A DNA stretch of 64,000 bases from Epsilonproteobacteria bacterium UBA4036 (lineage in GTDB: Bacteria; Campylobacterota; Campylobacteria; Campylobacterales; Arcobacteraceae): NCBI GenBank assembly GCA_002382325.1, contig DGAG01000007.1, positions 248,001 to 312,000 of the forward strand, written 5' to 3'. The translations under genes were made by a program, and so were the position numbers. Within the stretch, counting starts at the first letter, position 1. The number at the start of each line of letters is the position of its first letter. Under the pieces are notes generated by a model. It was not told the DNA's origin. It saw only the letters and a program-made list of their open reading frames with translations, and made no database searches. Shown piece after piece: positions 15,595 through 24,002 of the stretch.

Positions 15595-17625
15595 CTAAAA
15601 TGTCTCCCACTCGTCATTGGTTGGCTTTGCCTCTTTTGACTCCTTTGTTGTTTGAGGAATATTTTCTTTGGTAGGCTCTTTTGTTTTATCTTCCTTGTGC
15701 GAAGATATTTTTGAGTCAGTAAGGGGTTTTTCCTCAAATTTTTTCTCTTTGGTGTTTTCCAAAATATCTTTTGCTATTTCTGAAGTTTTTTGAGCTATCG
15801 TATTAGCCACTCTTGCTACTGCTGCATTTTCTTGTGTTTGTTTATCCAAATTATTAATGGCATCATTGATTTGTTCTACTCCAATTTTTTGCTCTTGGGC
15901 TGACGTGGTAATATCAGAAATTAAATCAATCGTTTTTTTAATATCATTGTTTAAATGCACATACCCCTCAATCATCTCATCTGAAATGGTTTTGCCTTCA
16001 TTAGCCTTAATATTAGCATCTTCAACCAAAGCTTTAATCTCTTTGGCTGCTTGGGCACTTCGACTCGCCAAATTACGCACTTCAGCAGCAACAACCGCAA
16101 ACCCTTTGCCTGCTTCTCCTGCCGTAGCTGCTTCAACGGCTGCATTCAAACTTAAAATATTGGTTTGAAATGAAATTTGGTCAATCACATTAATCGCTTC
16201 ATTAATCGCCGTCACTTTTTCATTAATCTGTTCCATTGATGTGGCAGTTTTTGAAGCCAGTTTTTCTCCATTGTTAGCAGAAGAAGTAACACTGTTGGCA
16301 ATGATTGCCATTTGAGATATTTTTTGTGTTGATGATTTAATATTTCCCGTAACTTCTTCTAAAGCAGCCGCAGTTTCTTCCAGTCTGGCAGCTGTTTCGT
16401 TGGAAGATTTATCTAAAACCGTCACATTTTCCAGTAATGTGGTTGCCGATTGGTCAAGCATAACACCGTTTTGTTTACTTTGTTGAAGCATTACATTAAT
16501 GGCATCACGCACTTTATTGATATCGTTGATTAATATCTCAAAAACACCCCCTTTTTCTATCCCTTTTACTTCTAATTTGTTTGTATAGTTATAGTTTGAA
16601 TACTCTTCAAGGGTTTTATTAATCGCCACAAAATGCCCTTTTGTGGCACTGATCATTTCATTAATCCCCTCTTTTAACACGCCTAATGTTTCATTAGAGG
16701 TATGTGTTTGTATGTGTTGACTGTACCAACCATGCTTAACACGACCAATCACAACGGAAGCTTCATCAATAAGAGTTTGTTCTTCTTGAAGTTTGGTTTG
16801 AATTTTTTGTACATTGCTGTTAAGCAAATACGCCATTTGACCAAATTCATCGTTACTTTTTATTGAAATTGGCTCAATGTTTTGGCTTTTTTTATCCAAA
16901 AAATCAAAAAAAGAGATTAATCCACTTTTAAACTTATCCAAAGAGAGCGTAATGTTTCGGGTTAATATAATCAAATATCCCATGATTAAAACCAATACAA
17001 TGATGGATTCAATATAAATAAAATTGATTAAATTTGACATCTCTTTATGATATTGTTCGGTTCTTACTTTTAAACCATTCTCTTTGGTTTGAATAATTTT
17101 TTCAAAGGCATCACGACTCGCATTGGCCAAAGGAGTGGCATCTTTTTTATACGATTGATAGGTTAAAGCAAGTATTTCAGGAGTTCTTTCAATGTTTTGC
17201 AAGGACTTCATTTTTTGATATCCATCGTCAACAAATGCAATTGTTTTTTGCATAGACTCTTCAATTTGTGCCAATTTTTTTGCCTCATTGGGGGTATTTT
17301 TAACCGTTTGCTTTAAGGCTTCAAATGCTTCAACAATCACCTTTTTACTTTTTTCTATTTTGGCAATATTGCTTTCATACGAATTGCCCAACATAATATC
17401 ACGAGTACAGCGGCTAATGTAGTTTAACTCTTTGCCAATTTCTAAAACCAAAAACTTTCCATCGACGGCTTTTTTTGAATAAATATCAAAATTTTTATCC
17501 GCATTTGTAGCAATAGTATATTTGAAAATGCCCACTCCAAATATAACCAAACAAATCAATATCCCAAAGATTTTCATCTTTGCCGAAATTGTTAAGCCTT
17601 TTACTTGTTCCTTATTATCTGTCAT
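15595..17625 (-). CDS. Methyl-accepting chemotaxis protein with C-terminal WETF tail
   Basis: The protein has 676 residues. A transmembrane helix lies near 17-36, a helical periplasmic sensor domain at about 40-200, and a second transmembrane helix at about 203-223. A linker region follows, then the MCP signalling domain with the invariant hairpin tip (NAAVEAATAGEAGKGFAVVA, starting near residue 490). A Ser/Thr/Lys/Glu-rich flexible tail ends in Glu-Trp-Glu-Thr-Phe. That pentapeptide matches the CheR/CheB docking site of E. coli receptors (NWETF) in its last four residues, suggesting methylation by tethered CheR. The ligand is unknown; the sensor is of the four-helix-bundle type. Confidence 0.93.
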   Translation of the reverse strand: MTDNKEQVKGLTISAKMKIFGILICLVIFGVGIFKYTIATNADKNFDIYSKKAVDGKFLVLEIGKELNYISRCTRDIMLGNSYESNIAKIEKSKKVIVEAFEALKQTVKNTPNEAKKLAQIEESMQKTIAFVDDGYQKMKSLQNIERTPEILALTYQSYKKDATPLANASRDAFEKIIQTKENGLKVRTEQYHKEMSNLINFIYIESIIVLVLIMGYLIILTRNITLSLDKFKSGLISFFDFLDKKSQNIEPISIKSNDEFGQMAYLLNSNVQKIQTKLQEEQTLIDEASVVIGRVKHGWYSQHIQTHTSNETLGVLKEGINEMISATKGHFVAINKTLEEYSNYNYTNKLEVKGIEKGGVFEILINDINKVRDAINVMLQQSKQNGVMLDQSATTLLENVTVLDKSSNETAARLEETAAALEEVTGNIKSSTQKISQMAIIANSVTSSANNGEKLASKTATSMEQINEKVTAINEAINVIDQISFQTNILSLNAAVEAATAGEAGKGFAVVAAEVRNLASRSAQAAKEIKALVEDANIKANEGKTISDEMIEGYVHLNNDIKKTIDLISDITTSAQEQKIGVEQINDAINNLDKQTQENAAVARVANTIAQKTSEIAKDILENTKEKKFEEKPLTDSKISSHKEDKTKEPTKENIPQTTKESKEAKPTNDEWETF

Positions 17626-17756
17626 TCTTTATCCTGTTGTTGTAATATCACAAAATTGTATCATAAATATTTTTAATACTACTAAAGTGACTTATTGTAG
17701 CCCTAAGTCAAATTATTATAAGATTTCACCATCAAAAAAACTTCAATGAGAAACCA

Positions 17757-19715
17757 ATGACACAAGAAGAATATAATCAAAAAATTCAAACCCTTATATC
17801 GTGGGCTAACGCCTATTATGTTCAAGACAACCCTATTGCCAGTGACGAAGAGTACGACAAACTCAATCGCGAAATCCTAGCATACGAAGAGCAAAACCCT
17901 AATCATGTTCACCCTCTTTCTCCCACACAAAGAATCGGTGGAGTTGTACTCGATGGATTTGAAAAAGCCTCTCACCTTTCAAGAATGTGGTCTCAAGAAG
18001 ATATTTTCAATACTCAAGAACTCATCGATTGGGTTAATCGTGCCAAAAAAGTGAATGAAAATTTAGAATTTTATTGTGAACCTAAATTTGATGGGGCAAG
18101 TATGAATCTCATCTATGAAAAGGGTGTTTTAAAACAAGCCATTACCAGGGGGGATGGAACTGTTGGTGAAGACGTAACCAATAACGTCAAAACCATTTTT
18201 TCAGTGCCTTTGCATATCAAAGAGCAATCCTTGATTGAAATACGAGGTGAAGTGGTCATCAAAAAAAGTGATTTTGAAAAAATCAATCAAGAACGACTCC
18301 AAAACGGTGAACCACTTTTTGCCAATCCACGAAATGCAGCAGCAGGAAGTTTACGACAATTGGACTCTTCCATTACTGCTAAACGAAAACTCTTTTTTAA
18401 TGTTTGGGGTATTGGTCAAAACAACTTACCCTATAAAAAACACCATGAAAAAATGGCATATATTTACTCCTTAGGCTTTAGCAAACCTCCTTTGCAAAAA
18501 GTGTGTGAAAACATTGAAGAAATCGAAGAGTTGTACCATAAAATCATTGCTTCAAGAGATTCAATTGAGATGATGCTTGATGGAATGGTGATTAAAATCA
18601 ATGATTTAGAAACCCAAGAAGAGTTGGGCTTTACCGTTAAATATCCCAAATGGTCATGTGCGTATAAATTTCCCGCCGTTGAAAAAACCACTAAACTCAA
18701 AGAGATTATTTTGCAAGTAGGACGAACCGGTGTGATTACCCCTGTGGCAGTTGTGGAGCCTACGCACATTGATGGTTCAACGGTTGAGCGAGCGACATTA
18801 CACAATTTTGATGAAATTGCACGTTTGGACTTACAAATTAATGATGAAGTCATTATCATAAAAAGTGGGGATATTATCCCTAAAATTACCAAAGTCTTAA
18901 GCGAACGACGAGATGGAACACAAACTCCTATTTCTCGCCCTACTTCATGTCCAAAATGCGAGAGTGAACTTTTAGATGAAGGCACATTAATCAAATGTCA
19001 AAACCTTGACTGCCCTGCACGAGTGGTCAATTCTATTATCTATTTTGCCTCTAAAAACTGCATGAACATTGATGGCTTGGGCAATAAAATTGTTGAGCTT
19101 CTGGTCAATGAAAAAATCATTTATGATATTTTGGATTTGTACGCCTTAACGTATGAAAAACTTGAGCCTTTAGAGGGATTTAAAGCTAAAAAAATCAATA
19201 ATTTGCTTAATGCCATTGAGAATACAAAAAGAACATCACTTCATCGAATTATCAATGCGTTAGGCATCGAACATATTGGAGAAGTGGCTTCCAAACAAAT
19301 TTGTCTGGAGTTTGGTTTAAATGTTGTCAATGTTACGTATGAACAACTGATTATGCTTGATGGCATAGGGGAACAAATGGCAAACTCTTATTGTGAATTT
19401 ATGCGAGTCAATAAAGAACTCGTAGAAAAACTTATTGCTATTATTAACCCGACTGTTGAAACAAAAATTGAAATCAAAGAGAATCCGTTTAAAGGTAAAA
19501 CGGTTGTTCTAACAGGAACCATGAGCAAAAGCAGAGGAATTATCAAAAAAGAGTTGGAAAATTTAGGCGCAAAAGTGGCTTCAAGTGTTTCTAAAAGCAC
19601 ACACTATGTGATTTATGGTGAAGAAGCCGGAAGTAAATACGACAAAGCTGTGGAACTGGGCGTTGCTACACTAACAGAAGAAGAGATGCTTACTTTAATG
19701 ACGAGTAATCAGTAA
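17757..19715 (+). CDS. ligA: NAD+-dependent DNA ligase
   Basis: The protein has 652 residues. The adenylation lysine is Lys110 in CEPKFDGAS. The OB fold is followed by a four-cysteine zinc finger (CPKCESELL and KCQNLDCPAR), helix-hairpin-helix repeats and a C-terminal BRCT domain (about 573-650, GKTVVLTGTMSKSRG). It seals nicks in replication and repair. The length is normal for the family. The stop codon lies in a heptad repeat shared with the convergent histidine kinase gene. Confidence 0.97.
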   Translation: MTQEEYNQKIQTLISWANAYYVQDNPIASDEEYDKLNREILAYEEQNPNHVHPLSPTQRIGGVVLDGFEKASHLSRMWSQEDIFNTQELIDWVNRAKKVNENLEFYCEPKFDGASMNLIYEKGVLKQAITRGDGTVGEDVTNNVKTIFSVPLHIKEQSLIEIRGEVVIKKSDFEKINQERLQNGEPLFANPRNAAAGSLRQLDSSITAKRKLFFNVWGIGQNNLPYKKHHEKMAYIYSLGFSKPPLQKVCENIEEIEELYHKIIASRDSIEMMLDGMVIKINDLETQEELGFTVKYPKWSCAYKFPAVEKTTKLKEIILQVGRTGVITPVAVVEPTHIDGSTVERATLHNFDEIARLDLQINDEVIIIKSGDIIPKITKVLSERRDGTQTPISRPTSCPKCESELLDEGTLIKCQNLDCPARVVNSIIYFASKNCMNIDGLGNKIVELLVNEKIIYDILDLYALTYEKLEPLEGFKAKKINNLLNAIENTKRTSLHRIINALGIEHIGEVASKQICLEFGLNVVNVTYEQLIMLDGIGEQMANSYCEFMRVNKELVEKLIAIINPTVETKIEIKENPFKGKTVVLTGTMSKSRGIIKKELENLGAKVASSVSKSTHYVIYGEEAGSKYDKAVELGVATLTEEEMLTLMTSNQ

Positions 19716-19767
19716 CGAGTGACGCGTGTTTTGCTCGTTACTTTTTACCGGTTACTCATTACTTTTA
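19701..19767. repeat. Heptad array site D (inverted pair at convergent gene ends)
   Basis: Left arm 19701-19725: AGTAATC, AGTAACG, AGTGACG. Right arm 19733-19767, read on the minus strand: AGTAATG, AGTAACC, GGTAAAA, AGTAACG. The stop codons of ligA (19713-19715) and of the opposing kinase gene (19752-19754) both lie in heptad units. A stem between the arms could terminate transcription from both sides. Confidence 0.75.
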
Positions 19768-21977
19768 GTCGGTAAATCAACGTAAAAACTCACGCCCTCG
19801 TTTTTATTTTCACACCACAATTTTCCACCTAAATGTTTTTCAATAATGGTTTTTGACATATACAAGCCTAAGCCTGTACCCATTTGTTCATCTTTGGTAC
19901 TAAAGTAAGGTTCAAAAATACGCTCTTTGATGTTTTCATCAATCTTTGCAGCATTGTCATACATCTCAATACGAATATAAGAAGAGAAAGATTGAACCGT
20001 AATTTCAATACGTTTATCTTTAATGTTTTTGTTTTCAAAAGCCTCTTTGGCATTTTTTAACAAGTTAATAATCACTTGCAATAGCTCTCGACTGTAGATG
20101 TTAATTTCTATGTCATCACTGCAATCCACCACAAGCGTTATATCGTTGTTCTCCAATGCTTTTCCAAAAATACTCATGGTTTCAGAAAGTACGGTTTTAA
20201 TTTTTGTAACTTCTTTGGCTTTATCGGGTTTAAAAAAGTCTCTGAAATCATCAATCGTTTGAGAAAGATATTGTGTTTGATCAAGTAATGATTGAGCATC
20301 TTCTTTGAGATTTTCATTGTTGATTTCACCAAATTCTAAATCCATAATCATATTGTTGGCAATCATTGAAACCACCGCAATGGGTTGTCGCCATTGATGA
20401 GCAATTAAAGAAACCATCTCGCCCATAGCCGCATGTCTTGATTGAGAAATCATCAGTTCATCTTTTGTTTTAACCTCTTCTTGCAAATAAATCTCTTTGG
20501 TGATTTCTTGTTTAATGGCTAAAAAATTAGTAATTTGCCCTTTTTCATTGATAATAGGCGTAATAATAGCACTCTCCCAAAATTCGGTTCCATCTTTTCG
20601 TCTGTTTTTAAATCGCCCTTTCCACAGTTGTTTGTTTTTAAGTGTTTTCCAAAGTTCTTCATACTCTAAAGCCGACGTAAACTCCGATTTAAGTACGCGT
20701 GGATTTTGACCAAGTGCTTCTTCAACACTGTACCCCGTAACCTTACAAAACCAAGGATTTACATACTCAATTTCTCCATTTTCATCGGTAATCACAATTG
20801 ATAAAGGAGAGTGTTCAATAATTTTTTTAAGTTTATTAAGTTCTATTTTCAACTCTTCTGATTTGGTAATATCAATGTGAACACCCATCATACGAATGGG
20901 ATTGCCCTCTTGGTCAAAAATCGTTTTACCTTTATCCAAAATCCAAACCCAACTGCCATCTTTGTGTTTAAGTCGGTGAATGTTTTCATAATATTCTGTT
21001 TTTTTGTTTTGATTGTCTAAAATATCATTGATGGCTTTTTCTTTATCATCTGGATGAACTCGTTTGTCCCACTCTTCGAAAGCATTTGAAATTTCGTTAT
21101 CTTCGTAGCCTAACATGCGTTTCCACTCGGGAGAAAAAAAGACCGTTTGCTCTTTTAAATTCCAGTCCCACAGCCCCAATTTTGAAGCATTGAGTGCAAA
21201 ATCATAATTAATGTAAAGCTCTTTATATTTATCTTTTAACTCATTAAGATGCCGTTGCTTTTTATAAAAACTGTTAATGGTAAAATACAGTACAACAAAA
21301 ACAATAAGCGACAAAATCAAAATACCCCCTATTTGAGCATTTTTATGAAACTTTAGTTTTTGAAGACTGCTTTCATATAAAGAAATAGGAATCGTTACTC
21401 GAATCCCTCCTCTGACATCACCCACTTGATACCCTTGTTCTTCATGGCATTGTAAACAAGAGGGTTCAACAATCAGTTTACCCACCAATTCATACAAACT
21501 TTTATTGTGGTCAATACGAGTAAAGTACTCTTTGTCTTTATTTTTTTCAAAATATTCCAGTGCTTCTTTTTCAAAATCATCAGCCAAATTTACAGGATTT
21601 AAAGGGTTTAAACTGGTGATTTTATATTTGTATTTGGTTTGGGTATTCATCATTTCAGCAATTTGTCGTGTCATCCATGCAGGATTGATTCGAATCAGCA
21701 ATTCATTGTTATTGCTGTACATATGATTCTCTTTTAAATACGGATTGGGTTGAATTTGATGATTGGATTTTACATAAACACCATTGTACATCGAGTTCCA
21801 AGCTCGAAACATTTTAATATTTTCAAAATGACTTTTGGCTTCTTGATGAATCGTGCTTTGCAATAACTGCTTACTGGCTTCATAGGTTGAATTAATATAA
21901 ATAACCATTAAAATAATAATGGAAAAAATCAATATAAAAAAGAACCCTAAAATGGCGGTTTTATTCATCAATTTCAT
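19752..21977 (-). CDS. PAS histidine kinase with DUF3365 haem-type sensor domain
   Basis: The protein has 741 residues. A transmembrane helix at about 8-30 precedes a periplasmic DUF3365 (Tll0287-like) domain with a c-type haem motif CLQCH (Cys174 to His178). A second transmembrane helix (about 215-235) follows, then two PAS/PAC domains (about 255-380 and 385-500) and a HisKA/HATPase core with phospho-acceptor His527 in IAHQWRQP and a GTGLGLYM G-box. It probably senses redox state or a small ligand in the periplasm. It is the last gene of a signalling operon, 8 bp after the receiver-PilZ gene, its likely partner. Confidence 0.9.
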   Translation of the reverse strand: MKLMNKTAILGFFFILIFSIIILMVIYINSTYEASKQLLQSTIHQEAKSHFENIKMFRAWNSMYNGVYVKSNHQIQPNPYLKENHMYSNNNELLIRINPAWMTRQIAEMMNTQTKYKYKITSLNPLNPVNLADDFEKEALEYFEKNKDKEYFTRIDHNKSLYELVGKLIVEPSCLQCHEEQGYQVGDVRGGIRVTIPISLYESSLQKLKFHKNAQIGGILILSLIVFVVLYFTINSFYKKQRHLNELKDKYKELYINYDFALNASKLGLWDWNLKEQTVFFSPEWKRMLGYEDNEISNAFEEWDKRVHPDDKEKAINDILDNQNKKTEYYENIHRLKHKDGSWVWILDKGKTIFDQEGNPIRMMGVHIDITKSEELKIELNKLKKIIEHSPLSIVITDENGEIEYVNPWFCKVTGYSVEEALGQNPRVLKSEFTSALEYEELWKTLKNKQLWKGRFKNRRKDGTEFWESAIITPIINEKGQITNFLAIKQEITKEIYLQEEVKTKDELMISQSRHAAMGEMVSLIAHQWRQPIAVVSMIANNMIMDLEFGEINNENLKEDAQSLLDQTQYLSQTIDDFRDFFKPDKAKEVTKIKTVLSETMSIFGKALENNDITLVVDCSDDIEINIYSRELLQVIINLLKNAKEAFENKNIKDKRIEITVQSFSSYIRIEMYDNAAKIDENIKERIFEPYFSTKDEQMGTGLGLYMSKTIIEKHLGGKLWCENKNEGVSFYVDLPTKSNE

Positions 21978-21985
21978 TATTTATC

Positions 21986-23113
21986 CTAATGCTTAAAGGG
22001 CATGGTTTTAAACTCTTCTAACAATTCCATCTCTCTGTTTACGACATATTTTTGTAAATTATTGATTTGGGTGGGATCAATAACAATAACAATAACATCG
22101 CCATTTTCTTTAATTTTGTAGACTCTGGTTTTTAAAAGCAATCGAATAAACTCTTCTTCTTTTAAACTCTCACTGTGTGTAAAATCTTTATACACCAATT
22201 CAAGCGTTACGATATCATCTTTTTTGACATTAAAAGACAACTCTTTGGCTTTGAAAATAATACCTTTTGTCGATAAATCCATCACCGTGATCTCTATTTT
22301 ACTCTCATTAAAGACTAAATAGGCTTTAAACTCTTTATCGGGTTCAACTCTCACCTCTTCTCTTTTTTTAAAAGGAGGAAAGTAGACTTTGACAATTTGT
22401 AAGCGAACTTCATACGTATCAATATCATACCCAATAAGTTTGCAATCTACGTCTTTACTCATAAGAGAAGAATCCAACGTCGTACCATTTTCATAACGAA
22501 TTGCCATAAGTTGCATTTGATTGGTTTTAAGAAGCACATCATGCGTTCCAAGAGATAAAATCTTGGCACTGTTAATAATAGGAACACCTCGATAGTGATT
22601 GACCAAATCAATATGAATATCATTTTTATAAACAAATTCCAATATTTCACTGCTTTTTTCTTCTATTTCGATTTGACAATCGGTATTACAATAAGAGTCT
22701 TTACGTTTGATTTTAGAGAGTACTTTTAAAAAAACGGTTATCATTTTTCCAATATTAGCAGGTTTTTGAATAAAGTCACTCACTCCAATATGCAAAGAAC
22801 GAATCAAATTATCACTGTCTGAGTGTGCCGATAAAATAATAATCTCCACATCGGGGTTGATTTCTTTAATTTTATCAATCATATCATGCCCATTCATTTT
22901 TGGCATGGTTAAATCCGTCAAAACAACATCGGGATTATATTTTTGAAATAAAGCCAAGCCCTCTTCCCCGTTTGAGCCCACATAGACTTCTTTAAATAGT
23001 TTACTTAATAATCGTTCAATCTGTTTTTGTAACGCGATGCTGTCTTCCACAAAAAGGATGGTCATTTTTTTGGACATCTCCATCAATTCTACAGCATTAT
23101 CTAAATTTTCCAT
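21986..23113 (-). CDS. Response regulator: receiver plus PilZ domain
   Basis: The protein has 375 residues. A receiver domain spans about 15-135, with phospho-acceptor Asp67 in DVVLTDLTMPKMNG. A middle beta-rich region (about 155-245) resembles the N-terminal domain that precedes PilZ in YcgR-like proteins. The PilZ domain follows, with the complete cyclic-di-GMP motif: RxxxR (REEVR, 251-255) and DxSxxG (279-284). The protein can therefore plausibly combine phosphorylation and c-di-GMP inputs; its output is unknown (motility or surface attachment is typical). It is 3 bp from the HDOD gene and 8 bp from the kinase gene. Confidence 0.88.
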   Translation of the reverse strand: MENLDNAVELMEMSKKMTILFVEDSIALQKQIERLLSKLFKEVYVGSNGEEGLALFQKYNPDVVLTDLTMPKMNGHDMIDKIKEINPDVEIIILSAHSDSDNLIRSLHIGVSDFIQKPANIGKMITVFLKVLSKIKRKDSYCNTDCQIEIEEKSSEILEFVYKNDIHIDLVNHYRGVPIINSAKILSLGTHDVLLKTNQMQLMAIRYENGTTLDSSLMSKDVDCKLIGYDIDTYEVRLQIVKVYFPPFKKREEVRVEPDKEFKAYLVFNESKIEITVMDLSTKGIIFKAKELSFNVKKDDIVTLELVYKDFTHSESLKEEEFIRLLLKTRVYKIKENGDVIVIVIDPTQINNLQKYVVNREMELLEEFKTMPFKH

Positions 23114-23116
23114 TCT

Positions 23117-23953
23117 TTATTTCCTAATCTTTTGATATGCACTTAAAAAGTCATTTTCTATTTCTTCTAAGATAGTTCTTAGTTTCTTCAGATTAAAGTC
23201 TAATCCTTTTAGCTTTTCAAATGCTAAATTAATGCAACTTTTGTCCATGGGAGAGTTGATATTAAAAATGGTTTTTATCGCATGAAGTTGCATAATGACT
23301 TTTTGATTCTCTTTGGCATCAAGAGGATTATCCATGTAAAATATGGTTTTTACTAAACCATTGTTAAACTTCCACGTTTTAAAAATATATGCACTGATTT
23401 CTGAAGCCGTTGCTCCTAAAACACTCTTTTCAATGCTGGGAATATTCACCGAAGAGTTTACCAAATCATAAAAATGATCACTTTTTTTTTCTTTTCTTAA
23501 AACAGAAGAGATAACAAATTTTCCAATGTCATTGATTAACATGGGTAAAATAAGTTTTTCTCTGTCATTACAGGTTGTTGAATCAATCCATTTTAATGCC
23601 ACTTTGGTTGAATATAAGGTAATTAAATCAAACTCCAATATATTACTTCCATACGCGTACAAATCATTATTAAAAGAGTTTTTAATATGCTCATACAACA
23701 ACACAGCATGGGTAAAATTAATTCCCAATAAATTAATGGCTTTAGTGGGAGTATCAATATAGTGATCAAAACAAAAAGGCTTTGAGTTAACCACTTTTAA
23801 GACTTTAGAACACCCAATGGAATCTCTGTTAATAAGCGTAATATATTTGTCAAAATCTTGAGGATGATTTCGTTTAAGAAATCTAAAATCTTGAACAATA
23901 TCAGGCAAAAGGGGTAAGTGGTCTAACTGGTATTTGATATTTTTATTGGTCAT
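23117..23953 (-). CDS. HDOD domain signalling protein
   Basis: The protein has 278 residues. It shows the HDOD pattern from the start: LPLLPDIVQDFRFL, LINRDSIGCSKVLKVVNSKPF, TPTKAINLLGINFTHAVLL and later LPMLINDIGKFVISSVL. HDOD domains are catalytically inactive relatives of HD phosphodiesterases and act as scaffolds in signalling. Its place between a transporter-kinase and a receiver-PilZ protein supports a role in that pathway. No other domain is visible. Confidence 0.85.
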   Translation of the reverse strand: MTNKNIKYQLDHLPLLPDIVQDFRFLKRNHPQDFDKYITLINRDSIGCSKVLKVVNSKPFCFDHYIDTPTKAINLLGINFTHAVLLYEHIKNSFNNDLYAYGSNILEFDLITLYSTKVALKWIDSTTCNDREKLILPMLINDIGKFVISSVLRKEKKSDHFYDLVNSSVNIPSIEKSVLGATASEISAYIFKTWKFNNGLVKTIFYMDNPLDAKENQKVIMQLHAIKTIFNINSPMDKSCINLAFEKLKGLDFNLKKLRTILEEIENDFLSAYQKIRK

Positions 23954-24002
23954 TCTTTCCTCTGCTGTTTTAACACTATTTTAACACATTTATTTTTGTT
24001 CA

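Noticed and set aside
18464..18994. 176-codon minus-strand frame opposite ligA
   Set aside because: Antisense to the conserved ligase core; open only because of codon bias.
12980..19767. CRISPR-like or insertion-sequence interpretation of the heptad arrays
   Set aside because: Units are only 7 bp with no spacers, no cas genes or transposase lie nearby, and the copies are in separate intergenic sites.
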